Notes: a model not told the origin generated them from the letters alone. 26,673 nt of DNA from Oscillospiraceae bacterium (GCA_028691385.1 JAQUZL010000008.1:1-26673), one strand, 5' to 3'; positions 7,591 through 15,374 are shown, counted from the stretch's first letter. Numbers and translations are program-made.

Positions 7591-7650
7591 CGGCATTTAT
7601 AACGTTCGCTCCCCCATAGTTTCGCCTATGTTCCGTCAGTTACGAACGCG
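7581..7650 (-). ncRNA. ZTP/ZMP riboswitch aptamer (pfl motif)
   Basis: The minus-strand RNA carries the ordered conserved blocks of this class: GUUCGUAACUGACGG, a P2 hairpin (CAUAG-GCGAAA-CUAUG), GGGGGAGCGAAC, a short linker, and the 3' block GCCGACCGUCUGGGC. P1 pairs GUUCG with CGAAC, and GACGG pairs with CCGUC in the 3' block. The class binds ZTP or ZMP, purine intermediates that build up when 10-formyl-tetrahydrofolate runs short, and it normally switches on folate and purine genes. Here it lies in the leader of an OFA-type carrier. The identification rests on remembered consensus, not on a covariance search. Confidence 0.9.
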
Positions 7651-7689
7651 TTGATGATGATTGTATGCGGATTTTGCTGAATTGCTTTT

Positions 7690-7718
7690 ATTTTAAGGGA
7701 CGTGGGGGGTAAAGTCAA
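7690..7718 (-). promoter_or_regulatory. Promoter for the riboswitch-controlled transporter
   Basis: Minus strand: TTGACT (7713-7718), 17-base spacer, TAAAAT (7690-7695). The start site near 7683 lies about 30 bases before the aptamer. Confidence 0.75.
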
Positions 7719-7774
7719 GCGCGCGCCGCGCGATTTCGTCACAATTTGACCTGCGTGCCGGGCGGAATATTTTG

Positions 7775-8224
7775 TCATTGTGAACAATCCGCCGCGTTTT
7801 CCAGGCGGGATGGCAGCTGGGGAATGATGGCGAGAATCTGCCGGTGCAGGGGCAGTGCTTCGGTGAACGGATTGATTATCAGCTCACCCAAATCCTCTCG
7901 CCCCTGCTGCAGCTGGATGCACTGCAAAAATGGCATACTTTGCAAAGAAAAGCTGTCGCGGTATTCCTCCGGCAGCTCCTCGGGGGCGGAAAACACCGGC
8001 AAATGGTAGCTGCCGTCCTCGGCGCGGAGCAAATCCGGCCTTGGCAGGATGCCGCGCGCGGTGTGCTCTGTGCCCCGGATGGGCGTCCAGACCACGCTGT
8101 CGCGCAGACAGCCCAGCACGCTCACCAGCGCCTGCTCGGTGGGCGTTTCATGATAGCGGTGAATGAGCGCGCGCAGCACAAGGCCGCTTTTGAGCGACTC
8201 GGCGGTGATATGCGGATTATTCAT
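7775..8224 (-). CDS. SseB-like domain protein, 149 aa
   Basis: A small soluble protein with no signal or membrane segment. Its second half (about residues 60-140) reads like the SseB N-terminal domain: an LL-x-AEDGSYHLPVFSAPEEL stretch, where a value is checked against a table-like strand pattern, then a SMPFLQCIQL strand and a GELIINPFTEALPL segment. The domain's biochemical role is not well understood; E. coli SseB was named for enhanced serine sensitivity. The gene overlaps the end of the upstream MFS gene by eight bases and has AAAGGAG six bases before its ATG, so it is the last gene of the argF-MFS operon. The family call is from pattern memory and moderately secure. Confidence 0.65.
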   Translation of the reverse strand: MNNPHITAESLKSGLVLRALIHRYHETPTEQALVSVLGCLRDSVVWTPIRGTEHTARGILPRPDLLRAEDGSYHLPVFSAPEELPEEYRDSFSLQSMPFLQCIQLQQGREDLGELIINPFTEALPLHRQILAIIPQLPSRLENAADCSQ

Positions 8225-9425
8225 GCAGATGCTCCTTTCTGGCCGAGCCTGCGCTCAGCAGGAAAAACGGGACGGCGGCGAGCTGCGTGGTCATGCTGAA
8301 CGCGGCCATTGCAAGGATGCTGTGGTCATAGAGCGCGCCCATGAGCCAGCTGCCGAGAAACCACGCCACGCCGAAGGCGGTTTCGAAAATGCCAAAGCCG
8401 GTGGAGCGGCTTTGCTTGGGCACAATGCCGGACACCGCGCTTTTGAGAATACTCTCCTGCGCGCCCATGCCCACGCCCCACAGGCACACGCCCAGTATGA
8501 GCGCCGCCTTGCCGGAGGTAAGAAAAATCAGCGCGGCAAAGGGCGCGGCAAGCACCGTGGAAACGGCCAGAACCCGGATGCCGAACCGGTCATAGAGATA
8601 GCCGAAGGCCAGCGCGGCCACCGCGTCGATGGCCATGGCGGCGGCATAGAGCAGACTGAGGTTCTGTGCGGCCACCGCGCCGGTGCGCGCGGCGTGCAGC
8701 GTGATGAGGGTGAAGTCCACAAAGCCCATGGCGCACAGGCTGATGGCCACCAGATACAAGGTGAACGAGCCGCGCATGCGAAACGGCGCTTGCGCCGCGG
8801 CAGGCGTTTCAAAGCCGCTGGGGTCGGGGAAGCGCCGCTTTGCCAGCAGCAGCAGCGCAATGGTGATGACGGCGGGCACGCCCAGCAGGGCAAAACACAG
8901 CTTGTAGGTCTTGAAGAGGTCGTCCGTGCCATTTACATAACATACCAGAAACAGGATGACCGGGCCGAGAAACGCACCCAGCTGATCGAGAAATTCCTGC
9001 CACGCGAAGCCCTTGCCCTGGCCGACCTGACTGGCGGCAAAGCTGACCATGGTGTTTTTGGCGGGCTTTTTCACGGCCTTGCCCACGCGCTCCAAAATAA
9101 TCAGCGCGCATGCGGCCACCCAGCCGCCCCTGGGGATCAGCGCCAGCGCCGGAATGGCGACCACCTGAATGACATAGCCGGTGACGGTGATAGGCCAGTA
9201 GCGCCGGGTTTTGTCCGCCAAAATGCCAAACAGCAGCCGCAGCGAGTATCCGCACAGTTCGCCGAAGCCGGAAACAAAGCCGATGGCGGCGGCGCTTGCC
9301 CCGGTGAGCGCCAGATAGGCGCCCAGTACGCTGCGCGCGCCCTCGTGGGTCATGTCGCTGAACAGGCTGACAACGCCCATCAGCAGAATAAAGGCCATTG
9401 CGCCGCCGGCCGCTTTCTTTTTCAA
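8217..9425 (-). CDS. MFS transporter (second)
   Basis: 402 aa, about 12 membrane helices in two halves. The first loop has the MFS motif A form G-x-L-A-D-K-T-R-R-Y (residues 67-76), and the second half repeats it as GYLYDRFGIR. Residues 20-30 (SLFSDMTHEGARS) and the segment RVGKAVKKPAKNTMVSFA are typical of an MFS subgroup widespread in anaerobes and archaea whose substrates I cannot name. The most likely start is TTG at 9425, preceded by AAAGGGA; an ATG nine codons downstream is possible. It lies 29 bases after the ornithine carbamoyltransferase stop and overlaps the SseB-like gene by eight bases. Confidence 0.82.
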   Translation of the reverse strand: MKKKAAGGAMAFILLMGVVSLFSDMTHEGARSVLGAYLALTGASAAAIGFVSGFGELCGYSLRLLFGILADKTRRYWPITVTGYVIQVVAIPALALIPRGGWVAACALIILERVGKAVKKPAKNTMVSFAASQVGQGKGFAWQEFLDQLGAFLGPVILFLVCYVNGTDDLFKTYKLCFALLGVPAVITIALLLLAKRRFPDPSGFETPAAAQAPFRMRGSFTLYLVAISLCAMGFVDFTLITLHAARTGAVAAQNLSLLYAAAMAIDAVAALAFGYLYDRFGIRVLAVSTVLAAPFAALIFLTSGKAALILGVCLWGVGMGAQESILKSAVSGIVPKQSRSTGFGIFETAFGVAWFLGSWLMGALYDHSILAMAAFSMTTQLAAVPFFLLSAGSARKEHLHE

Positions 9426-9454
9426 AACAAATCGTCCCTTTCCGGAAGCGCCAA

Positions 9455-10441
9455 TTACGCGATGGTTGCGGCCATGACGGCTTTGATGGTGTGCATCCGA
9501 TTTTCGGCCTCGTCAAAGACCTTGCTCTGCTGCCCTTCAAAGACCTCGTTTGTGACCTCCAGCTCGCTTAAACCGAATTTCTCGTGAATTTCGCGGCCGA
9601 TTCCGGTGCCGAGATCATGGAACGCGGGCAGGCAGTGCATGAAAATCGCCTGCGTGCCTGCGTTTTCCATCACGGCGCGGTTCACCTGATAGGGCAGCAT
9701 CGCGCGGATGCGCGAAGCCCACGCGTCCATCGGCTCGCCCATGGACACCCACACATCGGTGGCGATGACGTCCTGATCCTTTGTGCCGGCGGGCACATCC
9801 TCGGTCAGCGTGACGCTGCCGCCGGACTTGGCGCACAGCGCCTTGCAGGTTTCCACCAAGGCCGCATCCGGCCAGTAGGCGCGGGGCGCGCAGGCGGTAA
9901 AGTGCAGCCCCAGCTTGGCCGAGACCACCATCAGGCTGTTGCCGGTGTTATACCGGGCGTCGCCCAGATAGCAGAAGCGAATGCCCGCAAGGTGGCCGAA
10001 GTGCTCGCGCACGGTCAGCATATCGGCCAGCATCTGGGTGGGATGAAACTCGTTGGTCAGGCCGTTCCACACAGGCACGCCCGCGTGTTTTGCCAGCGTT
10101 TCCACAATATCCTGCCCGAAGCCGCGATATTCGATGCCGTCAAACATCCGGCCAAGCACCCGCGCGGTGTCGGCAATGGACTCTTTTTTGCCGATCTGTG
10201 AGCCGGTGGGGTCGAGATAGGTGACGCCCATGCCCATGTCGTGGGCGGCAACCTCAAAGGCGCAGCGGGTGCGCGTGGAGGTTTTTTCAAAAATCAGCGC
10301 CACATTGCGGCCGTGCCAGTGGTCGATGGGAACGTGATTTTTTTTCTTTTCCTTCAGCTCCGCTGCCAAATCCAGCAGGCCGGTGATTTCTTCCGGCGTA
10401 AAATCCAGCAGCTTGAGAAAACTTCTGCCCTTGAGATTCAT
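9455..10441 (-). CDS. argF: Ornithine carbamoyltransferase
   Basis: 328 aa, the normal length. It joins carbamoyl phosphate and ornithine to give citrulline in the cytoplasm; the catabolic (ArcB) direction is also possible. Visible motifs are the carbamoyl-phosphate loop STRT (55-58), SQIGKKES (81-88), HPTQ (133-136) and the ornithine-site HCLP (269-272), all intact. The ATG at 10441 has GGAGGAAT upstream. No arginine deiminase, carbamate kinase or other arg genes are adjacent, so anabolic versus catabolic use cannot be settled. The sequence style (FEKTSTRTRCAFEVA, FMHCLPAFHD) fits the ArgF/ArcB branch. An MFS transporter follows 29 bases downstream. Confidence 0.95.
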   Translation of the reverse strand: MNLKGRSFLKLLDFTPEEITGLLDLAAELKEKKKNHVPIDHWHGRNVALIFEKTSTRTRCAFEVAAHDMGMGVTYLDPTGSQIGKKESIADTARVLGRMFDGIEYRGFGQDIVETLAKHAGVPVWNGLTNEFHPTQMLADMLTVREHFGHLAGIRFCYLGDARYNTGNSLMVVSAKLGLHFTACAPRAYWPDAALVETCKALCAKSGGSVTLTEDVPAGTKDQDVIATDVWVSMGEPMDAWASRIRAMLPYQVNRAVMENAGTQAIFMHCLPAFHDLGTGIGREIHEKFGLSELEVTNEVFEGQQSKVFDEAENRMHTIKAVMAATIA

Positions 10442-10459
10442 GGTAATTCCTCCAAATGT

Positions 10460-10501
10460 CCGATTTTTATTCAGTATACAACGACTTGGCGCGACGCGCA
10501 A
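10460..10501 (-). promoter_or_regulatory. argF promoter with a possible ArgR-like half site
   Basis: Minus strand: TTGCGC (10496-10501), 17 bases, TATACT (10473-10478). Just downstream of the -10 box, TGAATAAAAAT matches 11 of the 14 positions of the TGAAT-N4-ATTCA arginine box, but the right half is incomplete. The operator is tentative; the promoter is well spaced. Confidence 0.6.
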
Positions 10502-10509
10502 GGCGGGGA

Positions 10510-10538
10510 TTCCAATTTCCGCCGCGCGGGGCTATAAT
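10510..10538 (+). promoter_or_regulatory. Promoter of the PAP2 phosphatase gene
   Basis: A perfect TATAAT (10533-10538) has a weak TTCCAA (10510-10515) 17 bases upstream. It is divergent from and back to back with the argF promoter. Confidence 0.6.
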
Positions 10539-10574
10539 AGAAACAATTCGCCGTTTGGCGAGAACGGAGGAATC

Positions 10575-11072
10575 ATGAACCAGAAACGATATGACGCCAT
10601 TTGCCGGTATTTCCGCGCGCGTCCGGCGCTTTTGACCCTGCTGCGCGGCTGCAATCAGATGTGCAAGGTGCTCATCTACGCATTTTATATTGGAATGTGC
10701 CTGTTTTTGCTGGTCACGCGGGACGCGCGGCTGTGGCGGGTGCTCCTTGTGGCGGCGATTATTTTTTGGAGCGGGACGGCGCTGCGGGCGGCGCTGAACC
10801 GGCCGCGACCCTATGAGGTGATGCAGATTGAGCCGTTAATTGCACGGGAAAAGCGGGGCAAAAGCTTTCCCAGCCGCCATGTGTTTTGCAGCGCTGCCAT
10901 CACCATGGCCGCGTGGTATCTCACGCCCGCATTCGGCATGGTTGCCGCCGCGTTGACGGGGCTGGTTTCGGTGTGCCGCGTGCTGGGCGGCATTCACTGG
11001 CCGCAGGACGTGCTGTTTGGACTGCTCTACGGCGGCGGCCTTGGCTGGATCGGCTTTTTTCTGCTGCCGTAA
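10575..11072 (+). CDS. PAP2-family membrane phosphatase, 165 aa
   Basis: About five membrane helices with the three phosphatase signature motifs in order: R71-x6-R78-P79 (canonical K-x6-RP), P99-S-R-H102 (canonical PSGH), and C134-R135-x5-H141-x3-D145 (canonical SR-x5-H-x3-D). The catalytic His102, His141, Arg135 and Asp145 are present, so the enzyme should be active on a lipid phosphate such as phosphatidate, phosphatidylglycerol phosphate or undecaprenyl pyrophosphate, acting at the outer face of the membrane. The ATG at 10575 follows GGAGG (10566-10570). Longer upstream reading frame in the same phase crosses the divergent promoters and is excluded. It is a single-gene unit. Confidence 0.88.
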   Translation: MNQKRYDAICRYFRARPALLTLLRGCNQMCKVLIYAFYIGMCLFLLVTRDARLWRVLLVAAIIFWSGTALRAALNRPRPYEVMQIEPLIAREKRGKSFPSRHVFCSAAITMAAWYLTPAFGMVAAALTGLVSVCRVLGGIHWPQDVLFGLLYGGGLGWIGFFLLP

Positions 11073-11143
11073 AACCAAAGCTGCGTCCCGGTGGCAACGG
11101 TCGGAGGATCTCTTTCTGTTACACGCACATTTTTAAGATACGA

Positions 11144-11175
11144 AGCGGCGCGCTGCATACATGCAGCGCGCCGCT
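11144..11175 (+). terminator. Strong hairpin after the PAP2 gene
   Basis: Perfect 15-base arms AGCGGCGCGCTGCAT (11144-11158) and ATGCAGCGCGCCGCT (11161-11175), followed by GTATTTTC. The U run is short, but the stem is very stable, so termination is likely. Confidence 0.7.
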
Positions 11176-11513
11176 GTATTTTCTGGGGGCGCAAAAACGC
11201 TGTGCAACTTTTCCGGCGCGGATGGGAAAAACAGGGCAATTCCGAAATATTATGGGAAAAATGGAAATTTAAAAAATATAAAATGGAACTTTTATACAGA
11301 TACAGACTGCTAAAAATTGTATTTTTTAACAAAATCCAGAAAAAGAAAAGAAGAAAGGAAAAACGCCGGTTCAGGAAGCCAAAAGCCCCGATTTTTATCG
11401 CCTATGCGCAATTTACCAAATTGTGGGCTGCGCAAATGCTGTATATTCAACAAAGACGGAATCGGGAGGAATTGGCAATTCTGTTAATAATATATGAAAG
11501 TACTATTAAAAAT

Positions 11514-11566
11514 GCACAAAAATGCGAAACATAAAATATTTATGTGGATTTTTTTGTGCGTTTTTT
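11514..11566 (+). terminator. Terminator-like nested hairpin
   Basis: GCACAAAAA (11514-11522) pairs with TTTTTGTGC (11551-11559), enclosing a second hairpin ACATAAA-ATA-TTTATGT (11530-11546), and six T follow (11561-11566). It could end a short transcript or attenuate transcription into the ABC operon. The stem is AT-rich and so weak. Confidence 0.4.
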
Positions 11567-11602
11567 ATATATAATTAACCCATCGACAAGTTCAAGGAAC
11601 TG

Positions 11603-11646
11603 TTTCAACCGTAGACAGCAAAATGTATAACATGCATATTTATACA
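11603..11646 (+). promoter_or_regulatory. Candidate promoter and overlapping operator of the ABC/dehydrogenase operon
   Basis: TTTCAA (11603-11608), 17 bases, TATAAC (11626-11631). The -10 box sits inside an inverted repeat TGTATAA (11624-11630) / TTATACA (11640-11646), a layout expected for a repressor site. The -35 box is poor, so this is tentative. Confidence 0.35.
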
Positions 11647-11661
11647 TGTAGCGAATCTGCA

Positions 11662-11683
11662 TCCGGTCGGTTTTCCGACCGGA
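11662..11683 (+). other. Stem-loop in the leader of the ABC operon
   Basis: TCCGGTCGG (11662-11670) and CCGACCGGA (11675-11683) form a perfect 9-base stem around a TTTT loop. No U tract follows, so it is more likely an mRNA 5' structure than a terminator. Confidence 0.45.
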
Positions 11684-11747
11684 ATTTCCCGCCTTATAGA
11701 TGGATTTATTTTCACAATATGGTTAAAAATGAGAAAGAAGTGTCGGT

Positions 11748-12812
11748 ATGCCAACATCTGGAACAATGCTTGCCGCAGTGCTGCATGCGCCGTATGAACT
11801 GGAAATGGAACAGGCGCCGATTCCCACACTTGCGGCCGATGAAGTGCTGATCGAAGTGCTGGCCTGCGGCATTTGCACCACCGATGTGGAGCTTTATGAC
11901 GGCTCGCAGCCATATTTGCACAACGGAACGTCGGCGTATCCCATGATTATGGGGCACGAATGGTGCGGGCAGATTGCGGCAATGGGCGATGCGGTGCAGG
12001 GCTTTACCGCGGGGCAGCTGGTGGTTGGCGACGTCAGCGTCGGCTGCGGCGTCTGCTACAACTGCATGCAGGGTAAATATCACCTGTGCGAGCATCGCCG
12101 CGAGGTCGGGGTCATACACTATGATGGTGCTTTTGCCCAATATTTGAAGCTTCCGTTCAAAAGCGTCTATGCCGTCGCGCCCGGGGTCAGCCCGCGCACA
12201 GCCATGTTTATTGAACCGGCCGCCACCTCCGTACGGGCGGTGATGAAAACGGGCGTCGGCTTTGGCGATCGGGTGCTGGTCTATGGCGATGGTTCCATCG
12301 GCCTGTTTGCCGCGCAGGCGGCGCTGGCGGCTGGAGCAAGTCATGTGGCGGTGGCCGCGCGCAAGAATCTGCACAAGGCGCTGATCGAGTCCTGGGGCAT
12401 GGAATTCATCAACACAGGGGAAACATCTGTCGAAACTGGTGTCCAAGCATACTGGGGCGTGAATCGGGCGGAGGTCGTTTTTGAGTGCACCGGCAACGTG
12501 GAGGTGTGCAATGAGGCCATTCATCGCACCGCTTCCGGCGGGAAGCTCTGCGCGATCAGCTTTTCCGGGAAGATGGCCAGTCTAGACATTGACGATCTGG
12601 TCTGCCGGGACATCACCATGGTGGGCACGGTGGCCAGCCCCAACGCGTTTGTCCCAACCATGCGGATGATGCAGGCAGGAAGGATTCACGTGGACGGCAT
12701 GCTCACGGCGGTCTATCCGCTGGAGCGCGCGCCGGAAGCGTTCCAATTTGTAAAACAGAAGAAAGGCCCGCGCATCAAGGTCGGAATTCTAAAAAACCTT
12801 GCAGTGAAATAA
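11748..12812 (+). CDS. Zinc-dependent medium-chain dehydrogenase (sorbitol/threonine dehydrogenase-like)
   Basis: 354 aa, cytoplasmic NAD(P)-dependent alcohol dehydrogenase. Catalytic zinc ligands are visible as Cys43 (GICTTD), His70-Glu71 (MGHEWCG) and Glu156 (IEPAA). The structural zinc site has Cys100, 103, 106 and 114. The nucleotide fold has GDGSIG (180-185), with Asp where Ala is usual. It probably oxidises a polyol, sugar or hydroxy acid delivered by the ABC transporter that follows 14 bases later. The ATG at 11748 has a GA-rich weak site (GAGAAAGAAG) upstream; an ATG six codons later is the alternative. It is the first gene of the operon. The substrate is unknown. Confidence 0.88.
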   Translation: MPTSGTMLAAVLHAPYELEMEQAPIPTLAADEVLIEVLACGICTTDVELYDGSQPYLHNGTSAYPMIMGHEWCGQIAAMGDAVQGFTAGQLVVGDVSVGCGVCYNCMQGKYHLCEHRREVGVIHYDGAFAQYLKLPFKSVYAVAPGVSPRTAMFIEPAATSVRAVMKTGVGFGDRVLVYGDGSIGLFAAQAALAAGASHVAVAARKNLHKALIESWGMEFINTGETSVETGVQAYWGVNRAEVVFECTGNVEVCNEAIHRTASGGKLCAISFSGKMASLDIDDLVCRDITMVGTVASPNAFVPTMRMMQAGRIHVDGMLTAVYPLERAPEAFQFVKQKKGPRIKVGILKNLAVK

Positions 12813-12826
12813 CAGAGGGTGATTGC

Positions 12827-14335
12827 ATGAGTAAACTATTGGAAATGAGGGGGATCACCAAGCGGTTCCCCGGTACGGTGGCGCTCGACGATGTGAGCAT
12901 CAGCCTGGACGGCGGCGAGATTCTCGCCCTGATGGGCGAAAACGGCGCCGGCAAGTCCACACTGATGAAGGTGCTTTCGGGCATTCATCAGATGGACGAG
13001 GGCGAAATCGTGATCGAGGGCGAGCAGATGCACTTTTCCGGGCCACTGGACGCCAGAGCAAAGGGCATCGCGATCGTACATCAGGAGCTGAGTATTTTCC
13101 CACATATGACCGTGGCGGAAAATGTCATGGCCAACCGACAGCCGTCGTCCGGCGGCTTCGTGAAAAACGCCGCGCTGAACGAGGAGGCAACCAAGTACCT
13201 GTTGGAGCTGGGTGTGAACATCAATCCCAGAACCAGAGCCGGTTCGCTCAACACCAGTCATCAGCAGCTCATCGAGATTGCGCGCGCCATCTCCATGAAT
13301 CCCAAAATCCTGATTATGGACGAACCGACCTCCTCGCTGTCCGACAAGGAGATCGACAAGCTCTTTGAGATTTTGCTGGATTTGAAGAAAAAGGGTCTTG
13401 GCATTATCTATATCTCCCACAAGATGAAGGAGATTTTGACGCTGGCCGACCGCATCACCGTGCTGCGCGACGGCAAATATTCCGGCGATCTCGCGCGGGC
13501 GGAGGCAACCGAAGCGGAGATTATCCGCCTGATGGTTGGCCGCGATTCACACTTTGTGTTCCCGCCAAAATCCGACGCCGGCCCCACAAAGCCCCTGCTT
13601 TCCGTGCGGCATCTTTCCTGCGGCGACAAGGTGAAGGATGTCAGCTTCGAGGTGGAAGAGGGCAAAATCCTCGGTCTGTTCGGCCTGATGGGCGCAGGGC
13701 GCACCGAGTCGGCGCGCACGATCTACGGCCTTGAGGGCAAGTACGGCGGCGAGATCGAGATGGACGGCAAGGTGGTCGCCATCCGTACCCCGGGCGACGC
13801 CATCAAAGAGGGGCTTGCCTATCTGCCGGAGGATCGAAAGCAGGACGGACTGTTTCTCGGCATGCCGGTCAAGGACAACATTGTGGCCAACATCCTCAAA
13901 AAGGTTTCGCCCAACGGCATTGTGAACGAAAAAATCATCAATGACGACGCGACCCAAATGGTTGCAAAGTTCCAGATCAAGGTTCCGACCGTCGCAACCA
14001 AGGTGTCGAGTCTGTCCGGCGGCAACCAGCAAAAGGTGCTGCTGGCCAAGTATTACAAGGCAGAACCCCGCGTATTGTTTATTGATGAGCCGACCCGCGG
14101 CATCGACGTCGGCGCCAAGTCGGAGATTCACCGGCAGCTCCGGGAGCTGGCCAATTCCGGCAAGGCCGTTGTTGTCATTTCGTCGGAGCTGATCGAGGTT
14201 ATGGGTCTGAGCGACAAGATTGTTGTCATGTGCGAGGGCCGTGTGACCGGAGCAGTGACCGGCGACCAGATGAACGAGAGCAATATTATGACGCTCGCAA
14301 CCAAATTCTTGGATTCTACCGCGCAGGAGGCATAA
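12827..14335 (+). CDS. Sugar-type ABC importer ATPase with two fused nucleotide-binding domains (RbsA/MglA/XylG family)
   Basis: 502 aa, the standard length for this family, energising import at the inner face of the membrane. Domain 1 has Walker A GENGAGKST (37-45), Q-loop Gln86, an unusual signature LNTSHQQ (141-147), Walker B ILIMDE (161-166) and switch His198. Domain 2 (about 255-495) has the family-typical degenerate Walker A GLMGAGRTE, signature LSGGNQQK and Walker B VLFIDEP. It lies 14 bases after the dehydrogenase and three bases before the permease, whose AGGAGG lies inside this gene's end. The usual substrates for this family are pentoses, galactosides, polyols or autoinducer-2. Confidence 0.94.
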   Translation: MSKLLEMRGITKRFPGTVALDDVSISLDGGEILALMGENGAGKSTLMKVLSGIHQMDEGEIVIEGEQMHFSGPLDARAKGIAIVHQELSIFPHMTVAENVMANRQPSSGGFVKNAALNEEATKYLLELGVNINPRTRAGSLNTSHQQLIEIARAISMNPKILIMDEPTSSLSDKEIDKLFEILLDLKKKGLGIIYISHKMKEILTLADRITVLRDGKYSGDLARAEATEAEIIRLMVGRDSHFVFPPKSDAGPTKPLLSVRHLSCGDKVKDVSFEVEEGKILGLFGLMGAGRTESARTIYGLEGKYGGEIEMDGKVVAIRTPGDAIKEGLAYLPEDRKQDGLFLGMPVKDNIVANILKKVSPNGIVNEKIINDDATQMVAKFQIKVPTVATKVSSLSGGNQQKVLLAKYYKAEPRVLFIDEPTRGIDVGAKSEIHRQLRELANSGKAVVVISSELIEVMGLSDKIVVMCEGRVTGAVTGDQMNESNIMTLATKFLDSTAQEA

Positions 14336-14338
14336 ACA

Positions 14339-15334
14339 ATGGAAACAAAAACACTGGAAGCAACAAATAAGACCACCTTTGGTGAAAAACTCAAAAAGCT
14401 GTTCGCGGTGCGCGAACTGTTCATGATCATTTTGATCGTGCTGGCACTGGTTGTCCTTACCATCCTCAGTCCGAACTTCCTGAAGCGGGCAAACCTCGTT
14501 TCCGTTATGATTTCGCTGGTACCAAACGCCATCATTGCCATCGGCATGGTCATGTGCCTTTTGGAAGGTACGTTCGATTTGTCCGTGGGCGGCGTTATGG
14601 CCTTCACCGGCACGCTGGTCGGCGTTCTGATGCTCAAGGGCTTCCCGATCTGGGCGGCCATCGCCATCACGCTGCTGGTCGGCGTGGTCATCGGTTTGAT
14701 CAACGGCTTCTTTATCGCAAAAATTCACGTCCATCCGCTGATCGTGACCTACGGCATGCAGCGAATTACCCGCAGCGCGGCCACCATTCTCACCGGCGGC
14801 TACTCGATCTACGGCTTTGACTCCAAATTCGGCGTCATGGGCTCCAAGTACATCTGGGTGCTGCCGCTGATGGTTTGGTTCATGTTCCTGCTGGTGGTGG
14901 TGTTCGACATTTTGTTCCGCAAGACCAAGTATTTCCGGCAGGCCTATTACCTTGGCAGTAACCCCAACGCGGCGCTGCTGTCCGGCATCAAGGTGGATTC
15001 CTATAAGATTCAGACCTTCACGCTGGCCGCAGTTTGCGCAACGATTGCCGGCATCGTGCTGGCCTCGCGTATCATGGCAGGCACGCCCACCGCAGGCGAC
15101 GGCATTGAAATGCAGGTTCTGGCCGCAGGCGTCATCGGCGGCTGCTCCATGAGCGGTGGCGAGGGTACGGTTATCGGCTGCTTCCTCGGCGTTGTGTTCC
15201 TGGCGCTCATCTCCAACGCGCTGACCATCATGTCGGTTTCCCAGTACTGGCAGGGCGTTGTCACCGGCGTCATTCTGATTGCGGCAGTTTCCATTGATAT
15301 GATTCTCAAGCAGCGCCGTAGCACCCTGAAATAA
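14339..15334 (+). CDS. Sugar-type ABC importer permease (RbsC family)
   Basis: 331 aa with about nine to ten membrane helices after a short charged cytoplasmic N-terminus. The family signatures are present: GTFDLSVGGVMAFTG around residues 79-93 (canonical GIDLSVG) and a late glycine-rich segment AAGVIGGCSMSGGEGTVIGC near 261-280. It would form a homodimeric pore for the substrate handed over by the lipoprotein binding protein and powered by the preceding ATPase. The ribosome-binding site AGGAGG (about 14325-14330) is within the previous gene. No second permease gene is present, which fits the RbsC type. Confidence 0.93.
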   Translation: METKTLEATNKTTFGEKLKKLFAVRELFMIILIVLALVVLTILSPNFLKRANLVSVMISLVPNAIIAIGMVMCLLEGTFDLSVGGVMAFTGTLVGVLMLKGFPIWAAIAITLLVGVVIGLINGFFIAKIHVHPLIVTYGMQRITRSAATILTGGYSIYGFDSKFGVMGSKYIWVLPLMVWFMFLLVVVFDILFRKTKYFRQAYYLGSNPNAALLSGIKVDSYKIQTFTLAAVCATIAGIVLASRIMAGTPTAGDGIEMQVLAAGVIGGCSMSGGEGTVIGCFLGVVFLALISNALTIMSVSQYWQGVVTGVILIAAVSIDMILKQRRSTLK

Positions 15335-15357
15335 GCAGCGCGTCATTCTGTATCCCC

Positions 15358-15374
15358 GTTGTACGCGGTACAAC
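15358..15374. promoter_or_regulatory. 17-bp palindrome ahead of the binding-protein gene
   Basis: GTTGTAC-GCG-GTACAAC is a perfect 7+7 palindrome between the permease and binding-protein genes, followed by six A. It may be an operator, an RNA hairpin or part of an internal promoter (TTGTAC, 16 bases, TACATT at 15381). Function is not determined. Confidence 0.35.

Larger units (their letters stand above)
11176..11747. other. AT-rich intergenic stretch with no convincing gene
   Basis: Between the PAP2 terminator and the ABC operon the base composition shifts strongly to A and T, especially 11260-11600. It contains a palindrome CAATTTACCAAATTG (11409-11423), a hairpin with a U tract (11514-11566), a possible promoter (11603-11631) overlapping an inverted repeat, and a GC-rich stem-loop (11662-11683). 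Reading frames here are basic, low-complexity and without ribosome-binding sites. I see no tRNA or known RNA family. Confidence 0.6.

Noticed and set aside
11091..11534. 147-codon plus-strand frame after the PAP2 gene
   Set aside because: It starts before and runs through the terminator hairpin into low-complexity Lys-rich sequence; no ribosome-binding site and no recognisable motif.
11494..11574. 26-codon frame encoding a basic then hydrophobic peptide (MKVLLKMHKN... ending FLCVFYI)
   Set aside because: It resembles a small membrane peptide, but the nearest GGGAGG is over 20 bases upstream and the frame coincides with an AT-rich terminator-like hairpin.
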